Source of the DNA: Streptomyces galbus
GTDB taxonomy: Bacteria; Actinomycetota; Actinomycetes; Streptomycetales; Streptomycetaceae
NCBI RefSeq assembly: GCF_005280195.1
Contig: NZ_SZPR01000001.1
Coordinates: 1-64,000, forward strand
Direction: 5' to 3'
Length of the DNA stretch: 64,000 nt
In this document: piece by piece, positions 39,441-46,995 of the stretch
Layout of the letters: the number at the start of each line of letters is the position of its first letter
Numbering within the stretch: the first letter of the stretch is position 1
Translations under genes and position numbers: made by a program
The notes under the pieces: generated by a model
Databases searched by the model: none
Told to the model about the DNA's origin: nothing
The model's input: only the letters and a program-made list of their open reading frames with translations

Positions 39441-42083
39441 ATGGATCTTCGACTGCCCCGGCTCCGCGCCCCGCGGCGGCCCCGGCGGCTGGTCGCCGCC
39501 GCGGCCGCCGTGGCCGTCCTCGCCGGCGCCGGGACGTGGACGGCCGTGGCGTCGGACGACGCGCCGCCGGTGCACCGCGCCGACCGGGTGCTGCCCGTCG
39601 ACGGCGTGCGGCTGGACACCTCGTACTTCACGGCCGGCGGCCCGGGGCGCCGCCCGGCCGTCCTGCTCGGCCACGGCTTCGGCGGCAGCAAGGACGACGT
39701 CCGCGCCCAGGCCGAGGACCTGGCCCGCGACGGGTACGCGGTGCTCACCTGGTCGGCCCGCGGCTTCGGCCGCTCCACCGGGAAGATCGGCCTGAACGAC
39801 CCCTCCGGCGAGGTCGCCGACGTCTCGAAGCTGATCGACTGGCTCGCCGAGCAGCCCCAGGTCCGGCTGGACGCGGCCGGGGACCCCCGGGTCGGCGTGA
39901 CCGGCGCCTCCTACGGCGGGGCGGTCTCCCTGCTGGCCGCCGGGTACGACCACCGCGTCGACGCCGTCGCCCCGGCGATCACCTACTGGAACCTCGCCGA
40001 CGCGCTGTTCCCCGACGGCGTGTTCAAGAAGCTGTGGGCCGGCGTCTTCTTCAGCACCGGCGGCGGCTGCGCCCGCTTCGAGCCCGCGCTGTGCGCGATG
40101 TACCAGCGCGTCGCCCAGTCCGGCACCCCGGACGCCGCGGCCCGCAGGCTCCTCGCCGAGCGCTCGCCGTCCGCCGTCGCCGGCCGCATCGAGGTGCCCA
40201 CGCTGCTGGTGCAGGGCCAGACCGACTCGCTGTTCACCCTCGCCCAGGCCGACGCCGCCCAGAGGGCGATCTCCGCCAACGGCGCGCCCGTCGACGTCGA
40301 CTGGATCGCGGGCGGCCACGACGGCGGCGACCTGGAGACCGGCCGCGTCCGGGCCCGCGTCACCTCCTGGTTCGACCGCTACCTCAAGGGCGACGCAAGC
40401 GCGAGCACCGGCCCCGCCTTCCGCGTCACCCGCACCGGGGGCGTCGACTCCACCGACGGCGCGGCCCTGCTGCGCGGCGCGAGCGCCGACCACTACCCGG
40501 GCCTCCACAGCGGTCCGCGCCCCGTCCCCCTCTCCGGCGGCACCCAGCGCTTCGCCAACCCGGCCGGCGCCACCCCGCCCGCCGTGTCCGCCCTGCCCGG
40601 CCTCGGCGGCACGGGCGGCCTCGCCCAGCTCTCCTCCCTCGGCATCGGCGTCTCCCTCGACTTCCCCGGCCAGTACGCCGCCTTCGAGTCCGCGCCGCTC
40701 GCCGGCGGCCTGCGCATCACCGGCTCGCCGACGGTCACCGTGCACGTCACGTCGACCAGCGAGGACGCCGTCCTGTTCGCCAAGGTCTACGACGTCGGCG
40801 AGGACCGCGCCCGCCCGGTGCTGCCCGCCCAACTGGTCACCCCGGTCCGCGTGACGGGCGCCCGCGCGGGCAAGGACGTCACGCTCACCCTCCCGGCGAT
40901 CGACCACGCGGTCGAGAAGGGCCACCGCCTGCGCCTGGTCCTCGCCTCCACCGACCTCGCCTACGCCTCCCCGGCCGCCCCCGCCACCTACACCGTGTCC
41001 CTGAAGGGCGACCTCGGGGTGCCGACCGCCGCCCGGGTCACCACGGCCGCCGCCCCGCTGCCGTCCTGGGTCTGGTGGCTGCCGCTCACCGGGGCGCTCC
41101 TCGCGCTCGGCCTGCTGCTCACCATCCGCCGCCGCACCGCCGCCCCGGCCCCCGACCCCGCCCTGGCCGACGTCCCGCTGCAGATCACCGGCCTGAGCAA
41201 GAAGTACGCCAAGGGCGACCGCTACAGCGTGCGCGACCTGTCCTTCCGCGTGGAGAAGGGCCAGGTCCTCGGCCTGCTCGGCCCCAACGGCGCGGGCAAG
41301 ACCACCACCCTGCGCATGCTGATGGGCCTCATCACGCCCGACGCGGGCGAGATCCGCGTCTTCGGCCATGCGGTCCGCCCCGGCGCACCGGTGCTGTCCC
41401 GGGTCGGCGCCTTCGTCGAGGGCGCGGGGTTCCTGCCGCACCTGTCCGGCCGGGAGAACCTGGAGCTGTACTGGCGGGCCACCGGCCGCCCGCCCGCCGA
41501 CGCCCACCTCGACGAGGCCCTTCGGATCGCCGGCCTCGGCGACGCGCTGGCCCGCGCGGTGCGCACCTACTCCCAGGGCATGCGCCAGCGCCTGGCCATC
41601 GCCCAGGCCATGCTGGGCCTGCCCGACCTGCTGATCCTCGACGAGCCGACCAACGGCCTGGACCCGCCCCAGATCCGCGAGATGCGCGAGGTGATGATCC
41701 GGTACGCGGCCGGCGGCCGCACGGTGATCGTCTCCAGCCACCTGCTCGCGGAGGTCGAGCAGTCCTGCACCCACCTGGTGGTCATGGACCGCGGCCGGCT
41801 CGTCCAGGCGGGCCCGGTCGGCGAGATCGTCGGCGCCGGCGACACCCTCCTGGTCGGCACCGCCGCACCCGTGGAGGACCCGGTGGTGGAGAAGGTCGTC
41901 GCGCTGCCCGGCGTCGCCTCGGCCGTGCGCGCCGACGGGGGCCTGCTGGTCCGCCTCGACGCCGACGGCACGGCCCAGCGCCTGGTCGCCGACCTGGTCC
42001 GCCTCGACGTGCCCGTGGCGTCGGTCGGCCCGCACCGCCGCCTGGAGGACGCCTTCCTCACCCTGATCGGAGGTTCCGCATGA
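39441..42083 (+). CDS. Fusion: secreted-side alpha/beta hydrolase (CocE/X-Pro peptidase-like) with ABC ATP-binding domain
   Basis: 880 aa. An N-terminal membrane anchor (about 16-36) is followed by an alpha/beta hydrolase: GHGFGG (78-82), GASYGG with nucleophile Ser158, AGGHDGGD for the His. A C-terminal beta domain follows, as in CocE/NonD and X-Pro dipeptidyl peptidases. A second membrane span lies at about 540-560, then an ABC ATPase with GPNGAGKTTTL (about 614), YSQGMRQRLAIAQAML and LILDEPTNGLDP. The topology would put the hydrolase outside and the ATPase inside. There is no ribosome binding site; TACCGT ends 6 nt before the ATG. The permease overlaps its stop by 4 nt. Confidence 0.88.
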   Translation: MDLRLPRLRAPRRPRRLVAAAAAVAVLAGAGTWTAVASDDAPPVHRADRVLPVDGVRLDTSYFTAGGPGRRPAVLLGHGFGGSKDDVRAQAEDLARDGYAVLTWSARGFGRSTGKIGLNDPSGEVADVSKLIDWLAEQPQVRLDAAGDPRVGVTGASYGGAVSLLAAGYDHRVDAVAPAITYWNLADALFPDGVFKKLWAGVFFSTGGGCARFEPALCAMYQRVAQSGTPDAAARRLLAERSPSAVAGRIEVPTLLVQGQTDSLFTLAQADAAQRAISANGAPVDVDWIAGGHDGGDLETGRVRARVTSWFDRYLKGDASASTGPAFRVTRTGGVDSTDGAALLRGASADHYPGLHSGPRPVPLSGGTQRFANPAGATPPAVSALPGLGGTGGLAQLSSLGIGVSLDFPGQYAAFESAPLAGGLRITGSPTVTVHVTSTSEDAVLFAKVYDVGEDRARPVLPAQLVTPVRVTGARAGKDVTLTLPAIDHAVEKGHRLRLVLASTDLAYASPAAPATYTVSLKGDLGVPTAARVTTAAAPLPSWVWWLPLTGALLALGLLLTIRRRTAAPAPDPALADVPLQITGLSKKYAKGDRYSVRDLSFRVEKGQVLGLLGPNGAGKTTTLRMLMGLITPDAGEIRVFGHAVRPGAPVLSRVGAFVEGAGFLPHLSGRENLELYWRATGRPPADAHLDEALRIAGLGDALARAVRTYSQGMRQRLAIAQAMLGLPDLLILDEPTNGLDPPQIREMREVMIRYAAGGRTVIVSSHLLAEVEQSCTHLVVMDRGRLVQAGPVGEIVGAGDTLLVGTAAPVEDPVVEKVVALPGVASAVRADGGLLVRLDADGTAQRLVADLVRLDVPVASVGPHRRLEDAFLTLIGGSA

Positions 42084-42934
42084 GCGCCCTCACCGAGGCC
42101 GCCTCCGGCTACCGGGCGGGCCGCACCCTGCCGCTGCGCGTCGAGCTGGTCCGCCAGCTCAAGCGGCGCCGCACGCTGGTCATGGCCGGCGTCCTCGCCG
42201 TGCTGCCGTTCGTGCTGCTCGTCGCCTTCGCCATCGGCGGCGAACCCGGCGGCCGCAACGGCCAGGTGACCCTCATGGACACGGCCACCGCCTCCGGCGC
42301 CAACTTCGCCGCGGTCAACCTGTTCGTCTCCGCGGGCTTCCTGCTGGTGATCCCGGTCGCCCTGTTCTGCGGGGACACGGTGGCCTCGGAGGCGAGCTGG
42401 TCGTCGCTGCGCTACCTGCTGGCGGCGCCCGTGCCCCGCGCCCGGCTGCTGTGGTCCAAGCTCGTGGTGGGACTCGCCATGAGCCTGGCCGCGATGGTGC
42501 TGCTGCCGCTCGTCGCGCTCGCCGTGGGCACGGCGGCCTACGGCTGGGGCCCGCTCCAGCTCCCCACCGGCGGCGCGCTCGACGCGGGCACCGCCGCCCA
42601 GCGTCTGGTCGTGGTGGTGGCGTACGTCTTCGTGTCCCAACTGGTCACCGCCGGGCTCGCCTTCTGGCTGTCCACGCGGACCGACGCCCCGCTCGGCGCG
42701 GTCGGCGGCGCGGTCGGGCTGACCATCGTCGGCAACGTCCTGGACGCGGTCACCGCGCTCGGCCACTGGCGCGACTTCCTGCCCGCGCACTGGCAGTTCG
42801 CCTGGGCGGACGCCGTCCAGCCCACCCCGGAGTGGTCGGGCATGGTCCAGGGCACCGTCGTCTCGGTCACGTACGCCACCGTCCTGTTCGCCCTGGCCTT
42901 CCGGCACTTCGCCCGCAAGGACGTGGTGTCGTAG
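42080..42934 (+). CDS. ABC transporter permease
   Basis: 284 aa, ABC-2-type permease with about six spans (LVMAGVLAVLPFVLLVAFAI, GFLLVIPVALFCGDTVASE, SLAAMVLLPLVALAVG, QRLVVVVAYVFVSQLV). The ELVRQLKRRRTLVMAG start is typical of this class. It pairs with the ATPase domain of the fused gene just upstream, making a two-gene export system. The cargo is unknown. Confidence 0.88.
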   Translation: MSALTEAASGYRAGRTLPLRVELVRQLKRRRTLVMAGVLAVLPFVLLVAFAIGGEPGGRNGQVTLMDTATASGANFAAVNLFVSAGFLLVIPVALFCGDTVASEASWSSLRYLLAAPVPRARLLWSKLVVGLAMSLAAMVLLPLVALAVGTAAYGWGPLQLPTGGALDAGTAAQRLVVVVAYVFVSQLVTAGLAFWLSTRTDAPLGAVGGAVGLTIVGNVLDAVTALGHWRDFLPAHWQFAWADAVQPTPEWSGMVQGTVVSVTYATVLFALAFRHFARKDVVS

Positions 42935-42989
42935 AAGCCCCCTGAGGGCGGCCCTCCCCGCGGGCCGGTCCGGGACGCCCGTCATGACG

Positions 42990-43026
42990 GAGGGCGGCCC
43001 CCCGGCATCGCCGGCGGACCGCCCTC
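42990..43026. terminator. Bidirectional terminator between permease and rodlin
   Basis: GAGGGCGG (42990-42997) pairs with CCGCCCTC (43019-43026), with additional GC pairing inside. It serves the convergent ABC permease and rdlB genes. Confidence 0.7.
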
Positions 43027-43039
43027 GGTCGCGCGTCCG

Positions 43040-43429
43040 TTACTGGCCGTTGGCCGAGAGGATCGACACGTCCTCCAGCAGGTGGGCCAGCGCGCCGTCA
43101 CGCTTGGTCTGCGTCGAGTTCTCGGTGCACTGCTGGTCCAGGTCGTCCGACAGGATCGGCAGGTCGTTGATCGGGACGATGTTGAGGATCGGGATGGCGA
43201 CGTCGTTCACGGCGATGCACGGCTTGTTGAAGGAGCCCTGGATCAGCGCCATCTGCGGGCTCATGTACCCGTACGTGGCCGAGTTGCCGAAGCTCTGCGC
43301 CGCACCGTTGCCGTTGGCCACGGACGGCCCGGAGTCGTCACCGATCGCCATGGCCTGCGTGGCCGAGGCAGCGGAGGCACCCACGATGGAAGCGGCGATC
43401 GCTGCAGTGGCAATAACCTTCTTGATCAC
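43040..43429 (-). CDS. rdlB: Rodlin RdlB
   Basis: 129 aa. A signal peptide ends near residue 28 (ASATQAMA), and the mature protein has the rodlin pattern [37 protein letters not shown] and [11 protein letters not shown], with Cys71 and Cys101. Rodlins line up chaplin fibrils into the rodlet layer of aerial hyphae and spores. It is divergent from rdlA, with which it shares about three quarters of residues. A BldN-like promoter is proposed upstream. Confidence 0.93.
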   Translation of the reverse strand: MIKKVIATAAIAASIVGASAASATQAMAIGDDSGPSVANGNGAAQSFGNSATYGYMSPQMALIQGSFNKPCIAVNDVAIPILNIVPINDLPILSDDLDQQCTENSTQTKRDGALAHLLEDVSILSANGQ

Positions 43430-43474
43430 TGACCAGTCCTTTCTGATGAAACCCCGTCCACCGGAGCCTCCTGG

Positions 43475-43502
43475 TCAACTGGGCGGGCGCCGTACGGTTT
43501 CT
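43475..43502 (-). promoter_or_regulatory. Possible sigma-BldN promoter of rdlB
   Basis: On the minus strand, AGAAAC (43502-43497), a 16-nt spacer and AGTTGA (43480-43475). The BldN consensus, as I remember it, is near CGTAAC-N16-CGTTGA, and rodlin/chaplin genes are known BldN targets. The match is partial. Confidence 0.45.
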
Positions 43503-43602
43503 CACGGTCACCCTGTCGGCCGATCGCGAGACAGTTTGTGTGCTGGTCGTTCGTGATGATTTTCCGTCGGTCGGGTGCCCTGCGCCCAACCGGGTGAACA
43601 CC

Positions 43603-43630
43603 CGCAACCAATCATCCGGCGCCGGGTTGA
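43603..43630 (+). promoter_or_regulatory. Probable sigma-BldN promoter of rdlA
   Basis: CGCAAC (43603-43608), 16-nt spacer, GGTTGA (43625-43630), 43 nt upstream of the start. It fits the BldN-type pattern well. Confidence 0.6.
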
Positions 43631-43673
43631 TGTCGCCGTAGGGCATGCGTCGCTACGAGGAAAGGAACGCGAA

Positions 43674-44063
43674 GTGCTCAAGAAGGCAATGGTCGCCGCG
43701 GCGGCCGCCGTCTCTGTCATCGGTATGTCGGCGGCGGTCGCCCCCCAGGCTCTTGCCATCGGGGACGACTCCGGACCGTCCGTCGCCAACGGGAACGGCG
43801 CCTCGACGTCGTTCGGCAACTCGGCGACCAAGGGCGACATGAGCCCGCAGCTGTCGCTGGTCGAGGGCACGCTCAACAAGCCGTGCCTCGCCCTGGAGGA
43901 CATCCAGGTCCCGATCATCAACATCGTGCCGATCAACGATGTGCCGATCCTGTCGGACGACCTGGACCAGCAGTGCTCCGACAACTCCACCAACGGCAAG
44001 CGCGACGGCGCGCTGTCGCACATCCTGGAGGACCTGTCGGTCCTGTCGGCGAACGGCCAGTAG
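43674..44063 (+). CDS. rdlA: Rodlin RdlA
   Basis: 129 aa, same length as RdlB. The signal peptide runs to about residue 28 (VAPQALA), and the mature part starts [16 protein letters not shown] and keeps both Cys residues (NKPC, LDQQC). The GTG at 43674 follows aaagga. It is named RdlA because it is the rodlin next to the short chaplin, as in S. coelicolor. It ends at a strong terminator with a U-tract. Confidence 0.93.
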   Translation: MLKKAMVAAAAAVSVIGMSAAVAPQALAIGDDSGPSVANGNGASTSFGNSATKGDMSPQLSLVEGTLNKPCLALEDIQVPIINIVPINDVPILSDDLDQQCSDNSTNGKRDGALSHILEDLSVLSANGQ

Positions 44064-44082
44064 TTTCCGTATCGCAGGCAGT

Positions 44083-44127
44083 CCGGGCGGCCCGTCGGAG
44101 AACCGGCGGGCCGCCCGGCCGCTTTTC
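44083..44127 (+). terminator. Intrinsic terminator after rdlA
   Basis: CCGGGCGGCCCG (44083-44094) pairs perfectly with CGGGCCGCCCGG (44107-44118), followed by a T-run at 44124-44127. Confidence 0.85.
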
Positions 44128-44326
44128 CGGAAGAAGCCTTTCTCTTACTGCGATCCGCCGATTATATGGGGGCGTTCGGGTGAATTCGGGGGCGACACGC
44201 GTGGGTGGGTTTCCTCGGCTGTCTATGACTCGTTTGCAGCCTGCAGGTCATGGTGCGAGCCTCTCCGGCTGTGCTCGCTCGGTTTCCTACCGTCATTCGA
44301 TGCATGACCGCAGAGAAGGGAAAGTC

Positions 44327-44554
44327 ATGAAGAAGAGCGCTGCTGTCGTCGCGGGCCTCGTCCTGGCTCTGGGTGGGGCCGCGCCGGCCTTCGCCGACGC
44401 CGGTGCCGAAGGGGTGGCCGTCGGTTCTCCCGGTGTCCTGTCGGGCAACGTGATCCAGGTCCCGATCCACGTGCCGATCAACGTCTGCGGCAACACGATC
44501 AACATGATCGGTCTGCTGAACCCGGCGTTCGGCAACACCTGCGTCAACGACTGA
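44327..44554 (+). CDS. Short chaplin (ChpD-like)
   Basis: 75 aa. The signal peptide ends at AFA (residue 23). The mature chaplin domain has GSPGVLSGNVIQVPIHVPI, Cys54, IGLLNPAFGNTC and Cys72, the two conserved Cys of secreted chaplins. It forms amyloid fibrils at the air-water interface and enables aerial growth. The ATG at 44327 has gaaggga upstream. Position next to rdlA matches chpD of S. coelicolor. A terminator lies between it and the long chaplin. Confidence 0.93.
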   Translation: MKKSAAVVAGLVLALGGAAPAFADAGAEGVAVGSPGVLSGNVIQVPIHVPINVCGNTINMIGLLNPAFGNTCVND

Positions 44555-44584
44555 CGACGCCTCACCAGCTCCGGCTGGGTCTGG

Positions 44585-44626
44585 GCCGGCCTTGGACACG
44601 TACCGCGTCTCCGAGGCCGGCTTTTT
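44585..44626 (+). terminator. Terminator between short and long chaplin genes
   Basis: GCCGGCCT (44585-44592) pairs with AGGCCGGC (44614-44621) and is followed by TTTTT (44622-44626). Only 29 nt separate it from the start of the long chaplin. Confidence 0.8.
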
Positions 44627-44655
44627 CCACCTCTCCGAGCAGGAAGACCACGAGA

Positions 44656-45657
44656 TTGCGACAGACCCTGAGCAGGGGAGTGGTCGCGGCGGCGGCCGCG
44701 ACCGGCATCCTGTCCCTGTGCGGCAGTTCCGCACTCGCCGACACGCAGGCGAACAGCGTCGCCGAGGGATCACCCGGCGTCCTCGCGGGCAACAGCGTCG
44801 AGGTCCCCGTCGAGGTCCCGGTGAACGCCTGCGGCAACACCGTCGACCCGGCCGGCGCCCTCAACCCCGCGTTCGCCAACGCCTGCGCCCAAGCGGCCGC
44901 GGCACGCTCCACGTCCCGCGGTTCCGACGCCATCGGTGACGCCTGGGGCCGCGACCACCACGACTGGACCCACGGCGTCCCCAGCGTCCCGGACGACACG
45001 CCCGAGCCCCAGGACCAGGGCGGCGGCCACGAAGCGTCCGGCGACGCGTCGAGCCATGACTCGGACGACACGTCCACGCAGGCCGCGCAGACCGGCGGTC
45101 ACGACGCGTCCGGCGGCGACGAGGGCTACGGCTCCCACGACGCCCCCGAGTCCCCGGGCAAGGACCACGAGGGCTCGGGCCACGACGCGGGCTACGGCTC
45201 CGACGAGACCCCGAAGTCCCCGGGCAAGGACCACGGCGACTCGGGCTACGGCTCCGACGACTCCGGCTACGGTTCCCCCGGCGACGACCAGGGCCACCCC
45301 CCGGCCGGCGGCCACACCCCGCCCGACGAGGACTGCGAGGAGACCCCGCCCGGCGGCGGGGACCACACGCCTCCCGGCGGTGGGGACCACACGCCTCCCG
45401 GCGGTGGGGACCACACGCCTCCCGGCGGCGGTGGCGAGACCCCGCCCGGCGGTGGCGACCACACGCCCCCCGGTGGTGGCGAGACCACCCCGCCCGGCGG
45501 CGGTGACCACACCCCGCCCGGAGGGCAGCAGGAGCAGCCGCCCCAGCTGCCCCACACCGGGGCCGAAGGGCTGCTGGCCGCCTCCGGGTTCAGCGCGGCG
45601 CTGATCACCTCAGGCGCCCTGCTGTACCGGCGCGGCAGGTCGGCGTCCCGGCGCTGA
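44656..45657 (+). CDS. Long cell-wall-anchored chaplin (ChpA-like, one chaplin domain)
   Basis: 333 aa. A signal peptide (MRQTLSRG then a hydrophobic core, cut near SALA, residue 28) precedes one chaplin domain (about 36-78, Cys59 and Cys77). A long Asp/Gly/His/Ser-rich region follows, then repeats of PPGGGDHT. It ends with the sortase signal LPHTG (298-302), a membrane span and RRGRSASRR. Long chaplins in S. coelicolor usually carry two chaplin domains; I see only one here. The start is a TTG at 44656 with aggaag upstream, needed to keep the positively charged signal-peptide start. Its expression may depend on read-through from the short chaplin gene. Confidence 0.9.
   Translation: MRQTLSRGVVAAAAATGILSLCGSSALADTQANSVAEGSPGVLAGNSVEVPVEVPVNACGNTVDPAGALNPAFANACAQAAAARSTSRGSDAIGDAWGRDHHDWTHGVPSVPDDTPEPQDQGGGHEASGDASSHDSDDTSTQAAQTGGHDASGGDEGYGSHDAPESPGKDHEGSGHDAGYGSDETPKSPGKDHGDSGYGSDDSGYGSPGDDQGHPPAGGHTPPDEDCEETPPGGGDHTPPGGGDHTPPGGGDHTPPGGGGETPPGGGDHTPPGGGETTPPGGGDHTPPGGQQEQPPQLPHTGAEGLLAASGFSAALITSGALLYRRGRSASRR
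45353..45527. repeat. 24-bp minisatellite encoding PPGGGDHT units
   Basis: Imperfect 24-bp units of the cccggcggtggggaccacac type recur about seven times in frame in the long chaplin, giving PPGGGDHT or PPGGGE(T)T. It is a flexible, His-rich wall-spanning stalk and prone to copy-number change. Confidence 0.8.
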
Positions 45658-45663
45658 CCCCCC

Positions 45664-45694
45664 GGGGTGCCGGACGCCTCGCGCCCGGCACCCC
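45664..45694. terminator. Bidirectional terminator after long chaplin
   Basis: GGGGTGCCGG (45664-45673) pairs perfectly with CCGGCACCCC (45685-45694), between convergent chaplin and FAD-enzyme genes. Confidence 0.75.
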
Positions 45695-45723
45695 ACGCCC
45701 CGCTCCCCGTCGGCCGCCGTGCC

Positions 45724-46995
45724 TCACGCGGGCCCGGCGACCCCCACGCCCTCCCGCAGGTCCCGGTCCACCGGGACGTGCACCGCGCCGCCCGGCCGGG
45801 AGCCGCGCAGGTGGCGCAGTACCCCGCGGAGCAGGGTGCGCGCCGTGAAGGTGGCGCCGTGCACGAAGCGCATGGACGGGCCGAAAGCGGGGGCGGTGAT
45901 CAGCCCGGCCAGGAACAGGCCGGGGTAGGTGGTCTCGAACGCGTGGTCCACCACCGGGGCGCCGTCCGGCGTCGTGGCCAGGTCCGCGCGCAGGCCCGGT
46001 GACAGCAGGGCCAGTCGGTCGCGGGTCGCCCGGAAGCCCGTGGCGGCGATGACGTGCTCGGTCTCCAGGGACCGGGACGGGCGGCCCGCGCCCGCGTCCA
46101 GCTCCAGGCGGACGCCGCCCGGCACCGGCCGTGCCGCGGTGACCCGGTGGGACGTGAGCACCTCGACGGCGCCCTCCACACGGTCGCGGATCCACCACGC
46201 GCCGGCCGGCCCCAGGGCCGTGGCCGCGATCCGGGACCGGGTGGTCCCGGGCAGGCGGCGGTACAGGCCCTGCCGTTCGGCGTAGAACCAGTTGCGCCAG
46301 CCGCACCCCAGCCCGCTGTGCGGGGCGCGCAGCGCACGCGTGCGGGGACGGTCCAGGGGCGGCGGGACGTCGTTCCAGCGCAGCCGGTCCGCGCGGGCCA
46401 GGACCCGTACCCGGGTGCCCTGTTCGGCCAGCAGCGCCGCCGTCTCCAGGGCCGCCTGGCCGCCGCCGACCACCGTGACGTCCCGGCCGCGGAAGCGGTC
46501 CAGGTCGGCGTGGTGGCTGCTGTGCGAGACCAGGGCGGGGTCCAGCGGGCGCAGGACCGGGGGGATCTCCACGAACGGCAGCACGCCGACCGCGAGCACG
46601 ACCGCGCGGGCGGCCACCCGCTCGCCGTCGTCCGTCACCGCCTCGAAGCCGCCGGGCCGGGCCGCGATCCAGGTGATCGTGCGCTCGTCGACCTCGGGGA
46701 CGGCGTGGCGGGCGAACCACTGCCCGTACGCCGCGAACGTCTCCACCGGGATCGGCGTCCCGTGCCGGGCCGGTGTCCCCAGTTCGGCGCAGTACGTCTC
46801 CAGCCGCAGGCGGCCGGCCGGGTCGGAGAGGTCGGACGCCCACGGCTCGGACTTCAGGAACATGCCCCGGGGCATGTGGTCGCGCCACGACGCCATGGGC
46901 CGCCCGAAGACCCGCGGGCCGAGCCCCGCGGCCGCGGCGTGGGCCGCGACGGACAGGCCGTACGGGCCGGCGCCCACCACCAGCAGGTCGTGCAT
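45724..46995 (-). CDS. FAD-dependent oxidoreductase / flavin monooxygenase
   Basis: 423 aa. The FAD-binding VVGAGPYGLSVAAHA is at residues 6-20, and a second Rossmann motif VVGGGQAALETAALL lies near residue 165, for NAD(P)H. The ATGF-type motif IAATGFRATRD and a C-terminal PGLFLAGLI follow. This matches lysine/ornithine N-hydroxylase-like and FMO-like monooxygenases. The ATG at 46995 overlaps the stop of the ATP-grasp gene by 1 nt, so the two form an operon. A modification step for a small metabolite or surface polymer is plausible; the substrate is unknown. Confidence 0.87.
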   Translation of the reverse strand: MHDLLVVGAGPYGLSVAAHAAAAGLGPRVFGRPMASWRDHMPRGMFLKSEPWASDLSDPAGRLRLETYCAELGTPARHGTPIPVETFAAYGQWFARHAVPEVDERTITWIAARPGGFEAVTDDGERVAARAVVLAVGVLPFVEIPPVLRPLDPALVSHSSHHADLDRFRGRDVTVVGGGQAALETAALLAEQGTRVRVLARADRLRWNDVPPPLDRPRTRALRAPHSGLGCGWRNWFYAERQGLYRRLPGTTRSRIAATALGPAGAWWIRDRVEGAVEVLTSHRVTAARPVPGGVRLELDAGAGRPSRSLETEHVIAATGFRATRDRLALLSPGLRADLATTPDGAPVVDHAFETTYPGLFLAGLITAPAFGPSMRFVHGATFTARTLLRGVLRHLRGSRPGGAVHVPVDRDLREGVGVAGPA

